A stretch of DNA of 64,000 bases from Camarhynchus parvulus (lineage: Eukaryota; Chordata; Aves; Passeriformes; Thraupidae): contig NC_044596.1 of NCBI RefSeq assembly GCF_901933205.1, forward strand, positions 2,358,001 to 2,422,000, written 5' to 3'. Both the position numbers and the translations under genes were made by a program. This document shows, piece by piece, positions 49,101 to 58,512 of the stretch. The notes below the pieces were generated by a model. The model had not been told where the DNA came from and made no database searches. It worked only from the letters and a program-made list of their open reading frames with translations. The stretch's first letter is position 1, and every line of letters begins with the position of its first letter.

Positions 49101-49177
49101 CCGGTTCCGGGGCGGGGCCCATCTCGCTATAAAGGGCGAGGGACGCGCCACGCACGGGCAGACGCCCGGAGCCGGCG
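49081..49177 (+). promoter_or_regulatory. CDKN1A: CDKN1A core promoter and short 5' exon
   Basis: An Sp1-type GGGGCGGGGCC lies just before TATAAA at 49128-49133. A start near 49158 would give a very short first exon ending at 49177, at the donor GGCG/GTGAGTG. The whole block is inside a CpG island (about 48780-49900). The exon could be longer if the start site lies upstream or another donor is used. Confidence 0.75.
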
Positions 49178-50105
49178 GTGAGTGCGGGCGGGGCTGGGCT
49201 GTGGCCGGGCCGGGCGGCTCCGCTCCTGCGCTACCCAGGGAGGGCGGGCGAGCGAGCGCCGGTTTCCCCCGGGAAGCGCCGGTGCCTGGAGCGGGGGCGG
49301 CTCCGCCTGGAGCCGCGTCCCCAGCGCTGGGAGAGAGCGGGGCCGCGCCAACAGCGGGGTGGCGGTGCCCGGGGGTGGCGGTGCGGAGCCCCCTGGGGGA
49401 TGCGGAGCCCCCGGGCTGGGTCACGCTCGCCCCCCGGTGGCGGCGGTGCTGTGCGGGGCGCGGTGCTGTACGGTGTTGTTTGTAGAGGGTGCGGTGCAGG
49501 GTACAGTGCTGGGTACGGGGCGGGCGCGGTCTCACCGCCGAGCATCCTGCGGGGACCGGCCACCCCCGTGCCAGCCCCTCCGGACCCATCGGTGTCGCGC
49601 ACCGAGCGTTCTCTGCGCGGGATCAGCGGCTGCAGCCGCTCCCGGATGGGGGTGCCCCCAGCCCCTCCTGCTCGCCCAGCCTTCCCCAAACTGGTGAGAC
49701 TGGTCCTGGCTGCCGCAGGTGTCTGTGGAGCCCCGCTGGGTGTCCCCCAGCGCTGCTCTCGGCTGGCAGAGGCTTTAACGGGGCCGTGCACCTGCCGCTT
49801 CCTCGCCCGAATCTTGGGGTTCCCTGCGGTGCCGGGAGCCGCGGAGCTCCGGCTGGGCAGAGGTCGCTGGAAGCGGCACCAGCCCCACGGGAGGGGACGA
49901 TGGCCCGGCGCCGGTCCCTCCCTCGGTGGTGGCTTTGGCAATCTGCAGCCATGAGTCAGAGCCAGGGTGTTATCTTGAGGCTCCAGGGTGGCACCTGAGT
50001 CGCGCCGGTGACCTGGGAATGGGGACATCGGCTCGTGGGGCGGACGGGGAGGGCCGGGGGTGTCTGGCCAGGGTGACGAATGTGTCCCCCTCCCGCCACC
50101 TGCCC

Positions 50106-50135
50106 GGGCTTGCCTGGACATGCTGGGACTTGCCT
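50106..50135 (+). promoter_or_regulatory. candidate three-half-site p53 response element in CDKN1A intron 1
   Basis: Three contiguous 10-bp half-sites without spacers match RRRCWWGYYY at 29 of 30 positions. The first is GGGCTTGCCT and the third is GGACTTGCCT, both perfect. The middle one has a CATG core and a single mismatch, a G at its last position. It lies about 0.95 kb downstream of the inferred CDKN1A start. Confidence 0.65.
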
Positions 50136-50329
50136 GGCAGTGAGGTCACCCCTGTCTGTGCGCTCACACTGCCCGGAGATAGGAAGCTGGATTTCTATTT
50201 TTACTCGGGGTGCTGAGTCTGAGCGCAGGGTGCCCACGGGGGTGGCCACAGGGGCTGAATGTGGCCCCCCAGCCCCCGGGCTGGGCACTCCCCAGCTCCC
50301 CACTGGCACGCTGGGCTGGTGACATGCCT

Positions 50330-50485
50330 GGTAATAGGATCATTCAGTCATTAAGGCTGGAAAATTCACCTTTTTGCAGAGACCTCCAAGGTCCTCGAGT
50401 CCAAAATCTGACCGACCTCACCCTGTCAGCTAGACCAGAGCTCTGAGTGCCACATCCAGTCGTTTCTTGCACATTTCAGGGGGTG
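50330..50485 (-). repeat. CR1 LINE fragment
   Basis: Minus-oriented and diverged, recognised by ATCATTCAGTCATTAAGGCTGG, a GGTCCTCGAGTCCAA block and CCACATCCAGTCG. It lies in CDKN1A intron 1. Confidence 0.75.
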
Positions 50486-50749
50486 GAATGTGGGGAAGAC
50501 AATGTGGCACAGGCAATCCAAAGGGGCTGCAGGCGCTGAATTTGGGGAGAAATCTTCCCTGCAGGAGGCTGAGAAGTCACTTCTTGGGGAAGTTTGGGGA
50601 TGGGGAGGATCTTTTGTGGCCTGGTTTTGAGAGTCCCAGATTAGGTGGGAAATGGGAGCTATGAATTTTCCTTTTTAAAGCTGATTTAGTGAGTGTGGCT
50701 GTTGCAGTGGGGACAAGCCTAAGCTCTGAAAACTCAAATCCCAGAGCAG

Positions 50750-50815
50750 TGCTGACTCTTATCAGCTGGACTCGATGATCTTGTAGGTGTTTTCCAACCT
50801 GAACAATTCTGATTG
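50750..50815 (+). repeat. short CR1 LINE 3' end
   Basis: Plus-oriented terminal piece with CTGGACTCGATGATCTTGTAG and TTTTCCAACCTGAACAATTC, in CDKN1A intron 1. Confidence 0.8.
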
Positions 50816-51546
50816 TATGTTGAGGTTCCTCATAAGTGAGGTGTAGTGAGGGGTCCGTTATCCCCACATGTGTGTCAGGGGAAAGACTGCTCTGATGGAA
50901 AGGCTTTGTCACTTTCTGGGAAGGTCAAGGCTTTTGGCACCGATTTGAAAAAAAACAAACAAGGTCTTGTTTCTGGTTACCCAACAGCTCCTTGCAGATA
51001 AGGAGGGTGGTTAACAAAGTGGTCAAGCTTGTGGCATGTTCTTGCAGCTGCTTGAAGGTTTCCTTACCACCGGGTCTGAGTTCTTGAGATGAAGAAACTG
51101 GCCAGAAAAACATCCTGTTGCTTCACTTGCCCGTGTGCCAACTTGCCCTTGCCTGCATGGAGGTGGGGATGAGCAGGTTGGGCAGTGTCTGGGGACCGGG
51201 GGAGCATCATCCTGCTGTGGCTCTGAGGCTGGCAGCCCGAGGGGTGTTGTGGGTGGAGCAGTGAGGTGCTGGATGCTCTGAACTGGCAGGGCTTTGCCTG
51301 CTGGAGGGGGAGTAGGGAGTGTTGAATCTGCACCTTCCCCACTCTCCTGTCTCGCGCTGGGCTGTGTCTGACCTCAGCCACGCTCGAGCCTTTGCTAAAA
51401 TCTCCAAAGTCAGAATCCAGATGTGTCAGTCCCCTCTGGGCTGCCTCACTGCAGACCCAGCCCAGCTTGTCCCACCTTGGCTGCCTTGCGTTTGCTCCTG
51501 TCACCCCAGCCCCGTAACTCGCTCTGCTTTCCCCGCAGCCGCCGCG

Positions 51547-52725
51547 ATGCCGCTGTCCCAGAGCAGGGCTGGGCAGAGCCCCTGCAGCAGCAAGGCCTGC
51601 AGGAACCTCTTTGGCCCTGTGGACCACGAGCAGCTCCAGCAGGACTTTGAGGACCAGATGAAACAACAGCTGGAAGAAGCTCAGCAGCGCTGGAACTTCA
51701 ACTTTGAGACAGAGACTCCCCTGGAAGGGCCCTTCAAGTGGGAGAGGGTGCTGGTGGCTGAGCAGGCACCCCACGAGGTTCACAGCCTGGTCAGGGCTGT
51801 CATCAGCAGTGACAGCAGGAGCTCCCTGGCCCACAGGGTCCCCCCCAAGGAGCGTGTTGGCAGGATTTGCCCCGAGGAGGCTCAGCAGAGCTCGAAGGTT
51901 TGCAGGGCTGGTTCCCTGCAGGGCTTGAAACGTGGGCAGACCACGATCAAAGGTGAGCACTGGGGGTTGGTGTCACTCCTTGGGGGCTTGGTGGCATTGT
52001 CATGGCAGGGACAGACAGAGGGGACGTGGGTGCCAGAGCCCTGCCTGGCTCTTGGGCATGGGGAGGGGTCCCACCGTCCCTGGATCTCTCCTAGGGAAGC
52101 AGAGCCCATCTTCCAAAGGGTACAAGGCCACCAGCTGGGTGCCTTTTGGCTGCTGGGGTTTGTGCAGGGGATTGGCATTGGTTCTGTGGGTTTAGTAGCT
52201 GAAGATGCCCCCAAGTTCATCACCTTCAGTTCCAATGACCTGCCCCAATCCTAGAATCACAGAATGTTAAGGGGTTGGAATGGACCTTAAAGATCATCTT
52301 CAAGGTCCCATAGGCAGGAACACCTCCTACTAGCCCAGGTTCCTCAAAGCTTTTATCCACCTGGCTTTGAACACTTCCAGGGTTGGAGCATCCAGAACCT
52401 CCCTGGGCAGCCTGTGCCAGTGTCTCACCTCCCTCACAGTGAAAAGTTTCTTCCTGTGCTCCATGATCAGGGCCTGGAGTAGGACTGCAGCTGAGCCAAA
52501 CAGCAGAGACGATGCAGATTTACAGCTCTGCTCTCCAGCAGCTTTGCATGGGGGCTTTAGGGTGAAACCACCTGGGCTGGGCTTGGGCTGCCTCCCTGGG
52601 GACACCTCCCTCTCCCTGCCCTGCTGTTCCCAACGGGCTGGAGCCACTTTCCAACCCTTTCCTTCTTCCTTCCAGACTTCTACAGTGCCAAGAGGAGGAT
52701 CGTCCCTGCCCGGCCCCGGCCGTGA
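51547..52725 (+). CDS. CDKN1A: CDKN1A / p21 cyclin-dependent kinase inhibitor, two coding exons
   Basis: Nuclear inhibitor of cyclin-CDK complexes and PCNA, and the main effector of p53 arrest. Coding exons are 51547-51952 and 52676-52725, 456 nt, or 151 codons plus stop; human p21 has 164. The cyclin-binding motif CRNLFGPVD is at residues 18-26. The CDK-inhibitory segment WNFNFETETPLEG (49-61) is followed by WERV. The PCNA-interacting box is QTTIKDFY (131-138), followed by a KRR nuclear-localisation patch. The exon junction splits Asp136. Two features differ from human: Lys replaces the Thr of the Thr-Asp pair in the PIP degron, and the second cyclin-binding site after KRR is not recognisable. 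The start codon lies eight bases into its exon, with good context. Confidence 0.97.
52252..52465 (-). repeat. CR1 LINE 3' fragment
   Basis: Minus-oriented CR1 end in CDKN1A intron 2, beginning TAGAATCACAGAATGTTAAG and running to a GTGAAAAGTTTCTTCCTGTG block. Confidence 0.92.
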
Positions 52726-53890
52726 CCTGCTGGGCAGCCGCTGCCACCAGGAGCGTGGCTCCCCACCCTGAGCTGTGCTGTGCTCTCCTGTAGCCATGTA
52801 GATCTGTAGTTCCCTATTTATGAGTTGCTCTGGGGTCCTGAGGGACCTTCACTGTGTGCAATGTAGAGGAGGAGCCCCACGGTGGGGCTGAAGGAAGACT
52901 GAGATGGACCTGGTGGGATGAAGGCACTGCCCTGCCTGCAGAAGTGCCCTGTGCCTGTGGGTCCAAACGCCGTCCTTGTGCTGTCCTGCTGTCCTGCCGT
53001 GGTCTGTCCCCTGCCTAGGGGGCGGTCCTGGGGGACACTTGTGTCCCAACCACCTGGTGGCACCAGATATCTTTAAGAAATGTCACTGGTGTGGGTTGTG
53101 GAGCCCTGGGACGGGGGGTGGCCCTCTGTCCCAGCAGGATGGACTGAGCACTCGTCCATGTGTGGGAGCAGAGGGATGTGGAGGCTGCTCCTTCCCACGG
53201 CTCTGGGCAGAGGAAGCTGTTCCCTGGACAAACCTTCCCTGGGAGCAGCCGTGGGGGACCAACACTGCCCTGGGAGGCTTTGGGATCCCCTGCACTCTGC
53301 TGGCCCCAAATCCCACTTTCTCACCTTGTTGTTGGCTTGTTGAGTGGTGCTGCTTCCCCGTGCCCCTGCCTGCCTCAGCACTGACACCAGCCTGGGGAGC
53401 CCCTGCTCTGGCTCTGCTGGGCTCCTCTAGGAAGAAGGCCTGCTCAGCAACAGGGATGATGCTGAAATAAGGAATTGTAGCTTGTTCTCCTGGACTCTTT
53501 CTCTTTTGGGGCTGGTGGGGAGAGGACCCTCACCTGGCTCTGCTCTGGGACCAAGGATGCCTGGAGCAGAGGCTGCTCAGTTCCAGCACTGAAGGATGAG
53601 TCCCTGAGGGACTCAACACTGTCAGATCTTGGCACTTTCATGGAGTTCATCTGCTGCTCTGCTGGATTTGGACTCTGGAAACTGGTGCAAGATGGTCCCA
53701 GGAAGAAAAGGGACAGGGTTGATCTCCCGCCTTGCACCACCATGCACTTTGCTGTCGGTGAAGCTGGCAAGCTCCCAGCACTAAATGTTTATTTATATTT
53801 AAAATAATGCTATGAAGTTATGTGGGGAGAGGGGAAATACCTGTTTGTCTGTAAGTGTTAACTCTGAATAAACACCTGTGCAAAGGCATT
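52726..53890 (+). other. CDKN1A: CDKN1A 3' UTR and polyadenylation signal
   Basis: About 1.15 kb from the stop codon to AATAAA at 53867-53872, with cleavage expected near 53885-53890. A T/A-rich stretch with ATTTATATTTA near 53790 resembles an AU-rich stability element. Confidence 0.85.
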
Positions 53891-55513
53891 CTGGTTAATG
53901 TGGGTGATGGGAGCAGGGCCTGGCTGGGGCAGGGGGGTGTTCCAGGGGCTGGGGATCCCTCTGGGGGTGCAGCCCTGAGCTGGGATCTGCCTTTGTGAGG
54001 GCTGAGAGGGACAAAGCCTTGCCACAGCCTCTGTGCTTGACCCCATTCCCTGGGGACCGTGGTCTGGTGCTGCCACCATGTCCCCAGCAGAAGCTGTGGG
54101 GTGTCCCTGGAGGCTCCCTGTGGCTCCTCTGTTGCCCCCATCATTCCCCCTGCCCCACTGTGACCCTGTTCCCCCTACCCCTCAGCACGTGGCCGTTAGC
54201 CATGGGCAAGCTGCTCCCCTCCCTGTGCCTTTCAGGGGTGCTGGGGGCCCACAGGGTGACCCACGCTGTGGGGTGGGGACACAAGAGCATGCGGTGGTGG
54301 AAATGTGCAGTGGCATTTCCTGGGTGGCACTGAGATCCCAGGGGAGTCAGGGATGTCTCTGCCACTGGCTGCTTCCTTGGAGGACTGGGCAAAGCTTGGA
54401 TGCAGACTCAGGTTCTGGTTAATGTGAGAAATGCCCAGATTTGCAGAGGATCCAGATGAAAAGAAAGCTGATGGCCATGAACAACCTCGTGTCATTGCTC
54501 AGCTGAGGGTCCCTAAAGCCTCTGCCTGTCCCTGGAGTGAGGGGTGACATCCTTGCAGGCCCATGGCCCTTGACACACACTCAGCCTTTGAGCTGCTGCT
54601 GAGTCAAACCCTACAGATTTAGCCCCTGTAATCTTTCCCCTTACGTCAGTCCTTCCAAACCCCCCTGGCTGCTGCCAGGAGCTCCCCTTGGCTGTCACCT
54701 CCTGCTTGCCAGAAGGAGCAATGAGGGAAATGAGAAATAAACCAGTGAAACCTCCTTGTCTGTGTTTGTGGCTCTGGGGACAGCCAGGCTGGGCTCTGCA
54801 GGGTTCAGCTCTGAGTCCCCAGGACACTCCAGGACTGTGTCCCCCCAGCTTTGGGACACAAAGCAGTGATGGCAGCTGGGGAAAGGATGGAAACCTCCCA
54901 CCCTCAGCCCAGGCTGTGTTTGCTGCTCCCAGCCCAGCACAGAGCAGGGATGCTGAGGGTGAAACCCCCACAGGGGGAGGCTCAGGTGCTTCCCTTCCCT
55001 TGTCCACATTCAATCCCCTTTCACTGGCACCTTCCAGCACCTCCTCGGGGTTGGATCGTGCCCTCCCTCCCAGGCTGTGCCCTCCTGGGCTGTGCCCTCT
55101 GGTGACCACTGCTGATCCTCTGGGAGCCAGAGCCTTGCTGGGCAGAGAGCACAAATCAAGGTGTCCTAGGGATATTTAGGGTTTTCCCTTCAAAAGGGAA
55201 AATTTTCTCCTCCAATCCTTAGGGGAAGCCGAAATCCAGCCTTCTCTGTGCAGCAGCAAACCTTGCAGAGGGTTGGAGGGTGAGGGGACAGTGAGCCCCC
55301 AGCCTGACCGAGGGGATGCTTCAGTTTGGGGTGAGCAGCAGCAGCTTTGCCCAGAGTGTGGAGAAGAACCAGCTGAGCTTTAGCTGGCCCTGGCGGAGCA
55401 GATGGCCCCGAGCTGGCTGCTGCTCCCTGAGGTTAAACAGCAAATGAGCGGAGTGTGGCTGGTTCCCAGTGAGGGATTTCACCTGTTCAGATGGGCAGAG
55501 AGAGCTGGGGCAT

Positions 55514-56183
55514 TGTTTTATATTACCATCAAGGCAAGATGTTTTCTATTACCATCTGTATGGCAGATTACCTTTTGTCAAGTGGGCAGTTTGCCTTATC
55601 TCTCTCTTTGAGTGACCACAATCACTCCTCCCAGGACACCTGCTGATAACAGCCATTGAATGTCCCTGCATGGCTGATAAGAACTACAGCATCCCATTGG
55701 GAGATGTGAGCCCAGAGGGAGGAGCCAAGCATTCCTACCCGGATAGAATCTGGAGATTCTGGAACACCAGCACGGCTTCTGCACTGGATTGCCCAGAGGA
55801 ACAGCAGCTGCCTCTTGCCCTGGATCTCCAGAGGCAGAGACTGCACCTTTCTCCAGGATCCCTGCTCCAGCAGAACCACCCCTGACACTGCAGGAGGGCT
55901 GAGCCACAATTCCAATGGCACTGCTGCCAGCACCCTGACCCACAGGGTGTCAGCTTGGGTTCTGACTCTGGCAGTGTTGTTTTTAGTTCACTGCATTGTT
56001 TATTTTATCCTTTTATTTTCTTCCCTATTAAAGAACTGCTATTCCTGCTCCCATATTTTTTGCCTGAGAGCCCCTTAATCTAAAATTTATAGCAACTCAG
56101 AGGGGTGGGGAGGGTTTACATTCTCCATTTCAGGAGAGGCTCCTGCCTTCCTTAGCAGACACCTGCCTTTCCAAACCAAGACA
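55514..56183. mobile_element. solo LTR, ERVL-type, 670 bp
   Basis: The element begins TGTTTTATATT and ends CCAAGACA, flanked by the 5-bp duplication GGCAT at 55509-55513 and 56184-56188. A 5-bp duplication fits ERVL-type integration. I recall very similar LTRs as common in songbird genomes. Orientation is unresolved because both strands carry possible polyadenylation hexamers. No internal coding region is present. Confidence 0.8.
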
Positions 56184-57173
56184 GGCATCAGCTCCCAGCC
56201 CACAGCTCCTGCCCTGGGAGCCTGGGCTCAGATCTGGGCCAGGGGATGTTTGAGTTATGCCCTAGAGATAACAGTTTCCTCCTGCCTGACTTCATGTTTT
56301 GCAGTTAAAGAGCAGGAAAAATGCCTGTGGTCCATCTGATTCCCTTGTCCCTCGTGAAGCAGAGTGGCTGCAGCCCTTGGGCAGCCAGTGGGTTTAAAGC
56401 CAAGTCTATAATTCAGGCAGGAACCTTTAAAAAACCATCAGAGAACAGCACAGGGGGGTCATCTTCAAATTCTGGGGGCAAAGAACCTCCACAGGGGGGA
56501 TTTTCAGGTTGTTCTGTCCTTGGTAGGATGTTATAATCCGGGGGCTATAGATAATCTGGTATTTTGGGTTAGTTGGAGTCTTAAAATAACATTTGCTGTT
56601 TGTTGCTGTTCTTGCCCCACTCCAAAACCCCCCCAGCCCCAGACACTGCAAACCAGGGAAGGATGGAGACTTTGCTGCCCTTCCTGATGGCGCTGGCAGT
56701 GCCTTTGCAGAGCTGCCTTGGGACCTGGGCACTCTGGGGGCACTGAGACCCTCTGGATGGCTCCTTCCCTCACCCCACTTGCAAGGCAGCAAACAGGAAA
56801 CGTGTGAGCGCCGGCAGTTGGTGTCACCCAGAACGGAAGGTGCCTTGAGTAAGAGAGATGAGAGAGGGGGCAGCTCCGTCCCTCTGAGCTGGGGAGCCCC
56901 TGGGCCCCACTCTGAGCGTCCCTCGTGGGGAGGGTAAGTCCTGCTGCTCTGGGGATGGCTCGGGCATCACCTTCAGGAAGAGAAAAGTGAGGGAAATAAG
57001 GGGTTTTTTCTTGCTGTTGTGATCCAAGGGTTTTTTCCTGCTGCCTGTGAGGGACTGTGGCTGGGGGCTCCTTTCTGAGGGCTGGGAGCAGCGCAGGGTG
57101 CTGTGGAGGGAGGCAGGACACGGAGCTGGGGATGCCATGGGGGGCCCTGCTGGGCTGGGGTGGGGGCACAATT

Positions 57174-57382
57174 CCCCCTTCCCTTCCCCCCTTCCCTTCC
57201 CTTCCCTTCCCTTCCCTTCCCTTCCCTTCCCTTCCCTTCCCTTCCCTTCCTTCCTTCCCTTCCCTTCCTTCCCTTCCCTTCCCTTCCCTTCCCTTCCCTT
57301 CCCTTCCCTTCCCTTCCCTTCCCTTCCCTTCCCTTCCCTTCCCTTCCCTTCCCTTCCCTTCCCTTCCCTTCCCTTCCCTCCC
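57174..57382. repeat. (CCTTC)n pentanucleotide array
   Basis: About 210 bp of almost pure CCTTC repeats with two short-register interruptions near 57248-57275. It is a long homopurine-homopyrimidine tract. The open frames across it (PSLPF on one strand, GKGRE on the other) are artefacts. Confidence 0.97.
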
Positions 57383-58512
57383 CCTGCTCTTTCAGTGCCT
57401 CCATCATGCTGCGGGCTCAGCTCACCTGCCCTGGAGCTGGAACAGGATCCAGGGGCTTCTCCATGCCTTAAACAGCCCCCCTGCCCCCCAGAGCTCCCAC
57501 TTCTGCTGCCTTAGAGGCTGGGACCACCGCAAGGCTGTTTCTGGTCCTGTGGGACTCCACAAGACCCTCTTCTTGCTTGAAGGGGTTTGGGCTGGTTTTG
57601 GGCTCCGTTCCCATTTCTGGTGCACACTGAGATGTAGCAGGATCTGTTTCTCATGGCAAAGGGAGGGGGCAGAGGGCTGGAGGAGCTGCAGTGCCCCCAG
57701 GCTGGGAGGGGAGAGCTGGGCTCAGCCAGACCCAGCACGGCCCCAGCTCTGCGTCAGCGCTCCCCACGCTTTCCTTCCCTCACAGCTTCAGCTTTGCCAC
57801 ACAAAGGACAGCCCCTCTTGGGGATGGCACGGTGGCTCTTGGTGACACAAGCCCCCACCCAGGCTGGGGACAGGGCACTGGGGGTCCCCAGCTGAGGCTC
57901 CACGAGCCTGGGCGAGCAGCAGCGCGGTGGAAACCTGCCGAGGGCTCCTGCGCTCTGCCCGGAGGTGACTCACGGCTGTGAAAACTGGGGGAGGATTTCA
58001 AAAGCTGCTGCTGAGCTCTGACAAGGCAGGTGGAACCAGCACGTCTTGCTCAGACCTCCAGCATCACCTTGGCTGCTCCTTTCCTGGTGTCACTTCCTGG
58101 CTGTGTCACCTCCTGGGTGGCCCTTGCTGGCGCCCTGTGCATCTTCCACAGCCAGGGAAGAGATTTCCATGGGAAAGATGTGGGGAGATTTGGGATGGGT
58201 GCTTGGCTGGCGGCAGGAGCAGTGTTCAGCAGGTGGGAGCTGGGCTGGGAGCCCCTGGGAGGGCTGGCAGGAGCAGCTGTTGCTGCTGCAGATCCAGGCT
58301 CCATTTGTGCTGTGCAATCAGAGATAAGGACTTCCCTTCCCTTCCTGTTGCCAAACTCTCCTCAGCAATCAGCCTTTGGGCCTTGACAGCAGCAAAATGA
58401 ATTTCCAGCTCGGTCCCTCTCTGCTGTCTCCCACCAGGCTGGAACAAAGGTGCCCAGTGAGGGCAGGGCTGGCCCAGTGTCCCCTCCAGGCCAGGCCAGG
58501 CCAGGCCAGGCC

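Larger units (their letters stand above)
53891..58450. other. intergenic region between CDKN1A and RAB44
   Basis: No coding exon is evident. It contains a 670-bp LTR (55514-56183) and a CCTTC array (57174-57382). Any 5' noncoding exon or promoter of RAB44 is probably in its last kilobase but cannot be placed. Confidence 0.5.

Noticed and set aside
48493..50121. Open frames of 250-330 codons around the CDKN1A promoter
   Set aside because: CpG-island artefacts overlapping the promoter, first exon and intron 1, without motifs.
56973..57845. Open frames encoding PSLPF or GKGRE repeats
   Set aside because: Translations of the CCTTC array.
58450..58512. Upstream in-frame ATG for RAB44 at 58450
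   Set aside because: The extra 21 codons run through a GGCCA repeat and show no similarity to the human N-terminus, whereas the sequence after 58513 does.
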